DNA of 28,408 bases from Kiritimatiellales bacterium (GTDB lineage: Bacteria > Verrucomicrobiota > Kiritimatiellia > Kiritimatiellales > Pontiellaceae), in assembly GCA_021734595.1 (NCBI GenBank), contig JAIPIO010000007.1:1-28408 (forward strand). The letters run 5' to 3'. Of the stretch, positions 15,766 to 23,760 are shown in pieces. A program made the position numbers and the translations under genes. The notes beneath the pieces were generated by a model that was not told the origin of the DNA, did no database searches, and saw only the letters and a list, made by a program, of their open reading frames with translations. Positions within the stretch are counted from its first letter, which is position 1, and each line of letters opens with the position of its first letter.

Positions 15766-17187
15766 ATGAAAAGAAGAGCGTTTGTTGGGAGTCTGGGTAT
15801 TGCGTCGGTTACAGCGGCGGTTTCGAGCGAGAGCATGGCGGCAGCCAAGGCAAACAACCGTCCGCCCAATTTTGTGATTGTATTCCTCGACGACTCGGGA
15901 TGGGCGGACTTCAAGCCGTTCGGCAATCCACCCTACGACACGCCCAATGTACGCAAACTGGCCAGCGAAGGCTGCCGTTTCAACCAGTTCTACGTCCCGC
16001 AGGCCATCTGCTCAGCCTCGCGGTCGGCCTTGCTGTCGGGCTGCTATCCCGGCCGCACCGGTATGTTCGGTGCCCATGGCCCACGCGCCAAGGGACTGGA
16101 TCCGAAGTTTGCCACCATCGGCGAAGTGCTTAAAAAGAAGGGATACTCCACCGCCGTGTTCGGCAAATGGCACATCGGTGACCAGCCGGAGACGCGGCCG
16201 CCCGCCCGGGGTTTTGATGAATCGTGCGGCCTGATGTATTCGAACGACATGTGGAAATACCATCCCCAATCGCGCAACTTCGACAAATTCCCGCTCCAGT
16301 TCTGGGAAAACGGGAAAATCATTATCGAAGACGTCACGCCCGAGGATCAGAAGAACCTAACCAAATGGTACACGGAGCAGGCGGTGGACTTCATCAACCG
16401 CCTCAAGCATGGCCCCTTCTACCACCACCTGCCCCACTCCATGGTACATGTGCCCATCTTCTGCAGCAAGGAGTTCGAAGGCAAGTCCGCCGCGGGACTG
16501 TACGGCGACGTAACGATGGAAGTCGACTGGTCGGTCGGGCAGGTCATGAAAGCCCTGAAGGAAAACGGGGTGGAAGACAATACGCTCGTGCTGTTCACCT
16601 CCGACAATGGCCCGTGGATTTCCTACGGCAACCATGCCGGGAAAACCCCGTTCCGCGAAGCCAAGGCAACGGGCTTCGACGGCGGAAAGCGCAGCGCCTG
16701 CATTGTCAAGTATCCCGGCAAGATCAAGGCCGGCTCCGCATCCGACCAAGCCTGGTGCACCATCGACGTCCTCCCCACTCTCGCCAAACTGGCGGGTGCC
16801 GAGCTGCCCGAAAACCCGGTCGACGGCAAGGACGTGTTCGATCTGATCACCAACCAACCTGACGCGAAAAACCCGCACACCTACTATCCCTTTTCCACCG
16901 GCAAGGAATTCCAGGGTATCATCACGGGCGACGGCAAATGGGAGCTGCACCTGCCGCACGGGTACCGGACGCTTATCGAGCCCGGCAACGATGGCCTGCC
17001 CGGAAAATACGAAAACAGGCAGATCGAGCTGTCGCTCTTCGACATGAAGAACGATCCCTATGAAACCACCAACGTAATCGATAAACATCCCGAAGTAGCC
17101 GAAAAGCTAAAAACCCTCGCGGAAGCCCACCGGAAAAAGTTTTATCCGAACAAGCCAAAGTCCAAGAAGAAGAAAAAGAAGAAGTAG
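15766..17187 (+). CDS. Exported S1 sulfatase with CSASR motif and poly-lysine tail
   Basis: A 473-residue arylsulfatase-A-like protein. The formylglycine motif reads C82-S-A-S-R, with Ala instead of the usual Pro. D42-D43 and the TSDNG segment supply calcium ligands, and FGKWHIGD is a typical sulfatase strand. The leader MKRRAFVGSLG is a twin-arginine type signal. The C-terminus ends in seven consecutive Lys residues after PKS, which is unusual; it may give a basic anchor to acidic polysaccharide. The start has a clean AAGGAG five bases upstream. It converges with the sulfatase on the opposite strand, with a four-site palindrome array in between. Confidence 0.93.
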   Translation: MKRRAFVGSLGIASVTAAVSSESMAAAKANNRPPNFVIVFLDDSGWADFKPFGNPPYDTPNVRKLASEGCRFNQFYVPQAICSASRSALLSGCYPGRTGMFGAHGPRAKGLDPKFATIGEVLKKKGYSTAVFGKWHIGDQPETRPPARGFDESCGLMYSNDMWKYHPQSRNFDKFPLQFWENGKIIIEDVTPEDQKNLTKWYTEQAVDFINRLKHGPFYHHLPHSMVHVPIFCSKEFEGKSAAGLYGDVTMEVDWSVGQVMKALKENGVEDNTLVLFTSDNGPWISYGNHAGKTPFREAKATGFDGGKRSACIVKYPGKIKAGSASDQAWCTIDVLPTLAKLAGAELPENPVDGKDVFDLITNQPDAKNPHTYYPFSTGKEFQGIITGDGKWELHLPHGYRTLIEPGNDGLPGKYENRQIELSLFDMKNDPYETTNVIDKHPEVAEKLKTLAEAHRKKFYPNKPKSKKKKKKK

Positions 17188-17208
17188 CGTAGGAGACCAG
17201 CAAACCGA

Positions 17209-17303
17209 TCCATTGGCTGGAAAAAATATATCCGCGTTATCCAATGGTTGGAAGCGCGCGCATTGTTTTCCAACGGTTGGAAAGCGGGTTCCAATGTTTG
17301 GAA
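17209..17303. repeat. Palindrome cluster E (four sites between convergent sulfatases)
   Basis: Sites lie at 17209-17221 (degenerate, TCCA...TGGA), 17240-17252 (TCCA-N5-TGGA core), 17267-17283 (perfect, extended to TTTCC...GGAAA) and 17289-17303 (perfect). Centres are 31, 29 and 21 bp apart. Both flanking genes end here, so this cluster cannot serve a nearby start codon. Confidence 0.8.
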
Positions 17304-17368
17304 GTGCATGGACGGAACCTTTTATCCCCGCGTTTAAAAATAAATCATTGAATCCGGGCAACAACGGA

Positions 17369-18811
17369 TTACGGATTCGACCCTTCCCGCCACTCGGTGA
17401 ACTGCCCGATGGTTTCGGCATTGTTGCGCCGCATCCATGCGTACAGCCGGATTTCAAGCCCCCGCTGAATGTCCTGCACCGCCGGAGTCCCATACAGGTT
17501 TTTCAATTCATCCGGATCGTTGCGCAGATCGTACAATTCATGCGCATTCGCTTTCTTCAGGTGCAGCACAAGCTTCCAGTCGCGGGTACGGATCATCCGC
17601 ATCGAATCTTCACTGCCGCGGTAGCGGGTATAGGCGTGCATGTCGTACGCGTCGAATAATGCATTGCGCCAGCGTGCCGGCTTTCGACCCTGCAACAATG
17701 GCAGGAGACTGAGTCCGTCGAGCGCCAGTCCATCGGCGGGCCAGTCGAGGATATCCATAAACGTGGGAAACAGATCCATCAGCGTTACGAGCGAATCAGA
17801 GACGGAGCCCGGTTTTATCACGGGGGGCCATCGGACTATCAGCGGAACCATGACGGAGGTTTCCCACATATTGGGCCGCCGGAGGGGACTGGCAATCTGC
17901 ATGCCGTTGCCCTTGCCTTCCAGACCGTTATGCTGTCCGACATTGTACCCGTTATCGCTTGTGAAAACCACGATCGTGTTATCTTCCAGACCCAGCTGTG
18001 TCAGCTCCTTCAGCAACCGCCCGATATTGCGGTCGACCTGGGTTACGCTGGCATAATAATCGCGATTGAGCTGCTGCATTTTTTCCGCCGTGGCGCCATC
18101 CGCTTCCGGAACGGTCAGGATCCGCTCCAGATAAGGGGCCATGTCTTCCGCGGGAACCGGCGTATACGGCTTATGGGGCGCCCGGGTAAAAAAGAACAGG
18201 GCAAACGGCTTATCCTTTCTGGCGCGGATGAATTCAAGTGCATCATCCGTAATGATATTGGAAAAGTGTCCCTGCATTTTCCGGTATTGACCGTCTTTGT
18301 ACAAGGTGGGGTTCAATGGCTTAATACCCCCATCGTTGAACCCCATGAAATAATCGAATCCATGGTTGGTGGGAAAGTGTTCGGCTTTGTGACCAAGGTG
18401 CCACTTGCCAATGAGTCCGGTCGCATAGCCGGCATCTTTCAACTCCTCGGCGACCGTCACGGTCTCCGGCGGCAGACCGTTTAGAATGTTTTTTTCAATG
18501 AAATCATGAATGCCCGACCGGTGGCTATACTGTCCCGTGAGCACCATGGCCCGCGATGGCGAGCAGACCGGTTTGGTATACGCATGGGTGAACATGATAC
18601 CTTCGCGCGCCAGACGATCCATATTCGGCGTAAGGCATTCCTTATTGCCGTAGGCGCCTACCGACCAGCGGGACTGGTCGTCGGTATAAATGAAAAGAAT
18701 GTTGGGGCGTAGGGACACAGCCAAACCGCAGGAATTATAAGCAAACAAAAGCGACAGCAACGCCAAGATTTGAATATGAAAGCATTTACTTAGATTCCTG
18801 AACCCGATCAA
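17369..18811 (-). CDS. Exported S1 sulfatase
   Basis: A sulfatase of about 480 residues with formylglycine motif CSPSR (C89 counted from the upstream ATG), metal ligands D50-D51 in YTDDQS, GKWHLGH and the TSDNGYNVGQHN segment. A hydrophobic signal segment (QILALLSLLFAYNSCGLAV) points to Sec export. Start choice: an ATG exists at 18829, but a perfect AGGAGG (18819-18824) lies inside that reading frame. It is placed seven bases before a TTG at 18811, so the TTG is probably the real start. The closing segment HELYDLRNDPDELKNL is typical of S1 sulfatases acting on glycans. Substrate unknown. It stands alone on this strand, with more than 500 gene-free bases upstream. Confidence 0.9.
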   Translation of the reverse strand: MIGFRNLSKCFHIQILALLSLLFAYNSCGLAVSLRPNILFIYTDDQSRWSVGAYGNKECLTPNMDRLAREGIMFTHAYTKPVCSPSRAMVLTGQYSHRSGIHDFIEKNILNGLPPETVTVAEELKDAGYATGLIGKWHLGHKAEHFPTNHGFDYFMGFNDGGIKPLNPTLYKDGQYRKMQGHFSNIITDDALEFIRARKDKPFALFFFTRAPHKPYTPVPAEDMAPYLERILTVPEADGATAEKMQQLNRDYYASVTQVDRNIGRLLKELTQLGLEDNTIVVFTSDNGYNVGQHNGLEGKGNGMQIASPLRRPNMWETSVMVPLIVRWPPVIKPGSVSDSLVTLMDLFPTFMDILDWPADGLALDGLSLLPLLQGRKPARWRNALFDAYDMHAYTRYRGSEDSMRMIRTRDWKLVLHLKKANAHELYDLRNDPDELKNLYGTPAVQDIQRGLEIRLYAWMRRNNAETIGQFTEWREGSNP

Positions 18812-18829
18812 CCCGTTACCTCCTGTCAT

Positions 18830-19388
18830 CCGTGTCGAAATGTCGGAACGCTTGTTTCGTCAGCTCTTACGACTGATCCGATATTACCTCCGCGGCCATT
18901 TTCCCCGCTCGGAATTAACCCCTTCAAAATACATGCAGTTTTTATCAGCATTTTTCCGTTTTTCCCAGTTATAGCTTTTAAAAAGAATCCATGTCATCCG
19001 TTTTACGAATCAACCTGATAAAAGGAAACGAAAGGGACCAGTCACTGGCATGAGGAGAGCAAGGCACATAGGCGCGCGGCATTGGGCCAACCAATCCTGT
19101 GATCCTGCCGTGCCACGGCGAAGTTCACGTGAAGACGTGCGGAAAACCTCCGCGATCTCTGTGCTTAGCGGTAAAAACCAGCAGTCGCGGCGTGTTCCAA
19201 TATCTGGAAGAGGTTTCCCAATGCCATGAACCCGAGATTCCAAAGTCTGGAAGTCAAAAGTCCATTTGTCTTTTTGTTCGTGAATCGTTCCCGCTGTACA
19301 CTATTTTTCTTCGCTCCAAGGCACGGTTTAATTTTCGCGTGTCTGGTGTTTTTCGTAGTTCAATTCCGCTCTTGTGCCTGTGAACCGT
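18830..19388. other. Gene-free spacer between a sulfatase and the M14 peptidase gene
   Basis: These 559 bases contain no convincing gene. They should hold the promoter of the minus-strand sulfatase, but no clear -35/-10 pair is seen. Near 19100-19180 there are small symmetric words (TTCACGTGAA at about 19127) and a stretch at 19147-19176. Read on the minus strand, that stretch (ACCGCTAAGCACAGAG then ATCGCGGAGG) resembles degenerate ACCGCAGAGA-type dispersed repeats. Palindrome cluster F occupies the right end. Confidence 0.5.
19195..19252. repeat. Palindrome cluster F (three sites)
   Basis: Sites lie at 19195-19209 (perfect TTCCA-N5-TGGAA), 19215-19230 (degenerate, with an extra base) and 19238-19252 (perfect). 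Centres are 20.5 and 22.5 bp apart. It lies beyond the 3' end of the M14 carboxypeptidase gene, about 140 bases after its stop. Confidence 0.75.
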
Positions 19389-20615
19389 TCAGTCCGCCGG
19401 AAAAAGCTCATACAGCACTTCGCACAACTGTTCACCATACAGTTCCCAGTTCGCTCCGCTGGGATAGGAGTCGAGCCCGGCAATCCGGTTGGCGTGGAGT
19501 TCATGCACAAAGGCTTGCATGCCGTAGCGTTCAAGCAGCCCTTCGCCGATCGAACCGGGATTGCGGAACTTGCCGCCGGTGGCGCCTTCCGTGAACCAGG
19601 TGTGCTTGCGCAACAAAGCTTCAACGCGCTTCATGAGTGCCAGGTGCTGTCCTAGATCAACGTCGGGACGACTGATATGCAGACGGCCATTCTGGTCGTT
19701 ATGAAAATCGATCATCACATCCGGCTTGCGTCCTTGCGCAATCATCGACTCGATCCAGCTTTCCAGCGCGCGGTTTTCCGGTGCATGAACAGCATCTGCG
19801 GGCTGGTCCCAGTTGCGATTGAGGTCTTTGCCCGCCACATTGAACCGGGTCCAACCACGCACGACGCCGTCCTTGTTGGCCATCGGCATGATGCAAACGC
19901 TGTAGCGCTTCCGGCAGGCACGGGCCGCTTCGTCATCCCGCAGCAACCTGCGGATCATCCCCTGAACCACCCAGCTGCCGCCCGGCTCCCACGGATGCGC
20001 CCGGGCGCGGATCAGGACGCGGTGCAGGGCGTCCCGGTTGCCGACTTGTATGATTTCCAAGGGCCGACCCTCGACCGTTTCACCGATTTTCCTGATGTCA
20101 ACGTGCGGACTGTCGCGAATCTCATCCAGCAGGTTCTCCAGATCCGACAGCCGGTACGGCTCCAGCCGCGCCACATACATCTGCGCGGCTTCCATCTTAA
20201 CCAACAGCTTTAGACGGTTGCCCTCCAGTAGCTCCGTCTCGATGGCCCGCCAGGTTTTACCGTCGGGCGAAACATAGCTTATTGAACTGTCTTTGGCGGG
20301 ACTGCCCTTCCGCCCGTTATAGATATTATCCAGGTTGTTCAGGATGATCGGCACTTCTGAGCCTTTTGGGGCTTCCACCCGGAAATGCCAATGGCCGGCG
20401 GCGCGGTTGGGGGAATCCCGTTCATGGTCGTACATCAAAAAGACGTTGACCTCTCCCTGGTCACCCATCTCCCAGAATAGCGGCGACGCGTTTTCAAACA
20501 CCGTGTTGATATAAACCAACGGATTGGCCGCCGTCTTGGTTCCCTGCTCCGCCATGAGCGGCAATGCCACAACCACGAGTAAAACAAACCCCAATGCCTT
20601 CGAAAACGTACGCAT
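19389..20615 (-). CDS. Exported M14-family metallocarboxypeptidase
   Basis: A protein of about 408 residues with a signal peptide (MRTFSKALGFVLLVVVALPLMA). It has an N-terminal beta-sandwich like that of cytosolic-carboxypeptidase-type M14 enzymes and a C-terminal zinc peptidase domain. Counted from the chosen Met, the zinc ligands are H207 and E210 (AHPWEPGGS) and H305 (DFHNDQNG). The substrate-binding pair is N266-R267 (KDLNRNWD) and the general base is E372 (FVHELHANR). It should remove C-terminal residues from peptides outside the cytoplasm. Start choice: GGAG lies six bases before the ATG at 20615; three nearby in-frame ATGs (20618, 20621, 20627) and a GTG at 20735 fit less well, the GTG frame running through the palindrome array. 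Confidence 0.9.
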   Translation of the reverse strand: MRTFSKALGFVLLVVVALPLMAEQGTKTAANPLVYINTVFENASPLFWEMGDQGEVNVFLMYDHERDSPNRAAGHWHFRVEAPKGSEVPIILNNLDNIYNGRKGSPAKDSSISYVSPDGKTWRAIETELLEGNRLKLLVKMEAAQMYVARLEPYRLSDLENLLDEIRDSPHVDIRKIGETVEGRPLEIIQVGNRDALHRVLIRARAHPWEPGGSWVVQGMIRRLLRDDEAARACRKRYSVCIMPMANKDGVVRGWTRFNVAGKDLNRNWDQPADAVHAPENRALESWIESMIAQGRKPDVMIDFHNDQNGRLHISRPDVDLGQHLALMKRVEALLRKHTWFTEGATGGKFRNPGSIGEGLLERYGMQAFVHELHANRIAGLDSYPSGANWELYGEQLCEVLYELFPAD

Positions 20616-20626
20616 CATCATCTCCA

Positions 20627-20706
20627 TTTTCCAATGTTTGGAAATGAAGTGTACGGTTTTTTCCAACCATTGGAAACTCCAGCCGCTGTTTTTCCATGCA
20701 TTGGAA
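20627..20706. repeat. Palindrome cluster G (three sites upstream of the M14 gene)
   Basis: Three perfect TTCCA-N5-TGGAA sites lie at 20629-20643, 20661-20675 and 20692-20706, with centres 32 and 31 bp apart. The first touches the start region of the M14 gene, so in this case the array occupies the whole promoter/leader region. Confidence 0.85.
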
Positions 20707-20749
20707 GGTAGGGACGGCTCGCTCGGAGAGCACACCCTTCCTGCTTAGC

Positions 20750-20800
20750 TGTAGGCCCGGTCCCCGACCGGGCACGCCGGGTAAGGGTACCCGGCCTACA
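20750..20800. repeat. REP-like three-way-junction element 2
   Basis: A 51-base cloverleaf: outer arms TGTAGGC (20750-20756) / GCCTACA (20794-20800) enclose hairpins CCCGGTC/GACCGGG (20756-20772, loop CCC) and CCGGGTA/TACCCGG (20777-20794, loop AGGG). It lies between the M14 gene start and the 3' end of the double nucleoside hydrolase gene. Same size and layout as the element at 15275-15324, different sequence. Confidence 0.8.
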
Positions 20801-20829
20801 ACTCCCAGCTCCCCGCCCCACGCTCCACG

Positions 20830-22743
20830 CTACTGTGCCCGATCACTGGCGAGCAATGTAAAAGCTTCCATGATCCGGGCGCGCTGTTCGGGCGAAGCGG
20901 AGAGGATGATGGTATTGCCATCGGCACGCTCAACAAACTTTGTGCGGCCGATCTCGTCGACGATCACCCTGCCACGAACGGTTTCGTTGAAGTAGCCGAG
21001 GTTGGCGCGGCTCGGATAGAACGTGCTCACCAAATCCCAGCTTGGGCGGTCGTAGGGCATTTGATCCCAATGCCTGTAGGCGGCCGCAACAGGACTGCCT
21101 TCGGCAAAGTCGCGCTCGATCGAGGTTCCGGGATAGAGTAGCTGCTTACCCAGACTGTATGGCGTGATGACCACCTCGGTCGGCCACTCCTGCATGGCGA
21201 TCTTGGCCGCATCGACATCGACCTTCACGTTCCATTCGGGATTGCCCTTGGGCGGAACCGGCCCTTCTTCGGCTGTAATAAAGGAACCCGCCATCACGGA
21301 TAGCATCCGAACCTTCTGTTTCACCAGTTCCCATCCCGTCAATGCCGAGAATTTGTCCGGCTTGGAATTCAGCAACCGCGCCGCGTTGGTCTGCTGACCG
21401 ACCACCGCCAGCACGACGGAGCCGTCGGGCTGCGCCGCGAGCGTCTTGCGCAGCAGCGCCACGGCTTCCATCGTTTTGGTTTCGGGCGTGAGGTCGTGCG
21501 GAAAATTTTCCGCCACGGTCTGCATCAGGTACCGGCCATCTTCGGGCTGCTTGCCGTCCACCACCCGGCCGATGGGAATATCGCCGCGCCCGAACCAGGT
21601 ATTGATCATATCGATCACCGTGGCCGAGGCGGGATGATCCTTGCTGCACGTCACCGCCAGCAGCTCCACCTCGCCGCGGTTCTGCAGGCCATGGATGACA
21701 GCCAATGCCAGCGCATCGTCGATGTCCGCGCCCAGGTCGGTATCAAAAATCATTTTCACCGGAAGCTGCGGATTCAGCGCCGGCGGCTTGACCATCAGGC
21801 GGTCGATCAGCTCGGACAGCGCCCGGGGTCCGCGCTTGATTTTGACCCAGGCATGCTTTCCCTTCGGGTCTTCCACCCAGCGGGTGTGACCATCCTTGGC
21901 GTTTACCTGAACCCGTCCGCCGCGCACCACGTTCCAGTATTTTTCCTCCGCACCGCGCACGGCCAGCAGCACCGCCGTCTGGTCATAGGCCGGCTTGCCC
22001 TTTTCAATGCTCGGACGTTTCATGTACGGCCGCAGTTCAAAGGCGCGCCGCACCGGATTGCGTGGCGGCGATGCTTTCAGGGTACTCCCCGCATGGATCA
22101 CATAACCCACTTCGAAGCCGGTAAAGATGATATCGCCCGGCCAGTTTTCGATGGCATACTTCGAGGCGGGGATATCGATCACAATATTGCACTCCGGCTT
22201 GTTTTTGCGGGAATCGGGAAACTCCGCGCCCATCACGACGAGTTTTTTTACCTTTTGCTCCACCAATGAGCGCTCGTTCTTCAGCAGATCATCCAGATTG
22301 CTCAGCGCGCCCACCGAGCAGATGACCACGCTCTTGTCCGGCGCGTTCCGCAACGCCTTGCGATAAACATCCAGCGCATCCGGCATATTGCAGTCGGCCT
22401 TGGCGTCGTTGGGGAAACAGTCGCGCAGTGCCTCCGTAAATGGACTCTTCGGCGGCTTGCGCGTCCGGCCCCCGTCCTTGTCCGATCCGATGGGAATGTC
22501 CGGTCGGCCATACCAAGTGTTGATTGCGTCGCACGCGGCGGCCGACGCACCGGTCTGATCCTTGCGGTTCACCACCACAGCCAGGATTTCGCATTCGCCA
22601 TAGTCCGCCAGCGCATGCAGCACCGCCAGCGCCCCGGTGTCGTCGCAGTCACCCGCCATGTCGGTATCAAAAATAATTTTAACCGGCTCGGCGACAACTG
22701 CCGTTGCCATTGCACAAAGCAATACCAATATCCATTTTTTCAT
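20830..22743 (-). CDS. Exported tandem double nucleoside hydrolase
   Basis: A 637-residue protein with a Sec signal peptide (cleavage near AVVA-EP, residue 19) and two complete inosine-uridine nucleoside hydrolase domains in tandem. Domain 1 has the calcium/ribose-binding cluster DTDMAGDCDD (26-35) and a later Asp in AYDQTAVL (D254). Domain 2 has DTDLGADIDD (334-343) and PYDRPSWDL near its end. Family members split the N-glycosidic bond of nucleosides to give ribose and base. Single-domain enzymes have about 310-350 residues, so this is an internal duplication or fusion. The usual His-Asp pair of the active site is Tyr-Asp in both domains, so the substrate may differ. The start has AGGGGG seven bases upstream. 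It is the last gene of the sulfatase operon, 15 bases after its neighbour. Confidence 0.9.
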   Translation of the reverse strand: MKKWILVLLCAMATAVVAEPVKIIFDTDMAGDCDDTGALAVLHALADYGECEILAVVVNRKDQTGASAAACDAINTWYGRPDIPIGSDKDGGRTRKPPKSPFTEALRDCFPNDAKADCNMPDALDVYRKALRNAPDKSVVICSVGALSNLDDLLKNERSLVEQKVKKLVVMGAEFPDSRKNKPECNIVIDIPASKYAIENWPGDIIFTGFEVGYVIHAGSTLKASPPRNPVRRAFELRPYMKRPSIEKGKPAYDQTAVLLAVRGAEEKYWNVVRGGRVQVNAKDGHTRWVEDPKGKHAWVKIKRGPRALSELIDRLMVKPPALNPQLPVKMIFDTDLGADIDDALALAVIHGLQNRGEVELLAVTCSKDHPASATVIDMINTWFGRGDIPIGRVVDGKQPEDGRYLMQTVAENFPHDLTPETKTMEAVALLRKTLAAQPDGSVVLAVVGQQTNAARLLNSKPDKFSALTGWELVKQKVRMLSVMAGSFITAEEGPVPPKGNPEWNVKVDVDAAKIAMQEWPTEVVITPYSLGKQLLYPGTSIERDFAEGSPVAAAYRHWDQMPYDRPSWDLVSTFYPSRANLGYFNETVRGRVIVDEIGRTKFVERADGNTIILSASPEQRARIMEAFTLLASDRAQ

Positions 22744-22758
22744 CGTGCGTCCCCCTGC

Positions 22759-23760
22759 TTATTTGATCCCGTTGTCCATCGTCTGGAAAAAGTCGGCCAT
22801 GATAGCCTCGCTGTCGAAATTTTCCCACACGACCATCTTTAATGCATTGTCCGGCCGGTCCACCCATTTTTTTCCGTTGAGCTGCGGACGCGGAACCACC
22901 ACCGCATCGGCCCACGTCGGATCCTTTACGACGGCTACGGCACCTACATCAAAGAAGGAACGGAACGGCGGGTTGCCGTGTTGCTTGGCATGCTTGTACA
23001 GACTGACCGAGTAGTCGCCGAAGGTGTGGAACGTGCCGCCGTGGCGGCCGGTTACCGGCTCGGCGCTGCGCGGACCCTTGCCGGGCATCTTGTCGAATAT
23101 ATCCTGCTGATAGGCCTTGATGCCCCAGGTTCCGCTCGGATTCCCGTAACGCACCGTGACCATTTCAAACTCCACCGGACAGTCCATCAGGTAACGAACC
23201 GAAGAGAGGTCGTTGTCCTGGTTGTATTCCCCCGGCTTGGGATAATTCGACCCGAGCCAGACCACCCGAACCTTCGGGATAATCGACGGCTCCTTGGCCA
23301 GTGCCAAGGCAATGTTGGTCAGCTTTCCGATAGGAATCAGCACCAGTTTCTGCGTTGACGGTTTCTTGGCCTGCCGGATGATAAAGTCCACCGCCTCGTG
23401 CCCGTCAAAGTCCGGTTCGCCGATGTGCGGCAGTATTTCCTCGAAACTGCCGTTGGCGCCTTTGTGAATCGGCACTCCCGGACAGGCGCCGCATAGCTTG
23501 GCAACACGCACCGCTTCCTTCATCTGTTCATCGGCATTGCCACCGCTCCTGGTTTTGTTGACGGTAATGCCCTCCACATTGAACACATCATCGCTTAGCA
23601 GTGCGTAGGCGATCGCATGCTGGTCGTCGGTTTCGTTGTTGGCGTCCGAGTCGACCAATACCCGGATTTTCCCGGTGTTGGTTGTGGCACAGCCAACGGT
23701 CGCCACCAGCGCACCCACAAGTCCTGCCTCTATCAGTTTTTTCATCATGTCTCCCATCAT
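22759..23760 (-). CDS. Nucleoside hydrolase, probable lipoprotein
   Basis: A 333-residue single-domain member of the inosine-uridine nucleoside hydrolase family. The N-terminus is a signal peptide ending in ATVGC (Cys24), a somewhat atypical lipobox, so it is probably anchored outside the cytoplasm. The N-terminal acidic cluster reads DSDANNETDD (37-46), longer than the usual DTDxGxDD. The start codon at 23760 overlaps the stop of the preceding sulfatase by four bases (ATGA). It has AAGGAG six bases upstream, inside the sulfatase's last codons, which indicates translational coupling. A longer frame start at 23826 would overlap the sulfatase without need. Likely role: release of ribose from nucleoside-like compounds; substrate unproven. 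Confidence 0.9.
   Translation of the reverse strand: MMGDMMKKLIEAGLVGALVATVGCATTNTGKIRVLVDSDANNETDDQHAIAYALLSDDVFNVEGITVNKTRSGGNADEQMKEAVRVAKLCGACPGVPIHKGANGSFEEILPHIGEPDFDGHEAVDFIIRQAKKPSTQKLVLIPIGKLTNIALALAKEPSIIPKVRVVWLGSNYPKPGEYNQDNDLSSVRYLMDCPVEFEMVTVRYGNPSGTWGIKAYQQDIFDKMPGKGPRSAEPVTGRHGGTFHTFGDYSVSLYKHAKQHGNPPFRSFFDVGAVAVVKDPTWADAVVVPRPQLNGKKWVDRPDNALKMVVWENFDSEAIMADFFQTMDNGIK

Noticed and set aside
1104..20706. Repeated palindromes as a CRISPR array
   Set aside because: Units are 15-bp palindromes with variable middles, 21-42 bp apart and spread over many spacers; there are no constant 25-40-base repeats and no cas genes.
1104..20706. Palindromes as ordinary intrinsic terminators
   Set aside because: Stems are AT-rich and mostly 5-7 bp, T-tracts are usually missing, and several copies lie in 5' leaders within 20 bases of start codons. 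The extended copy at 1120-1144 remains a possible exception.
20616..20735. Longer N-terminus of the M14 peptidase from a GTG at 20735
   Set aside because: The extra 40 residues are encoded by the palindrome array and would place the signal peptide internally; a Shine-Dalgarno sequence supports the later ATG.
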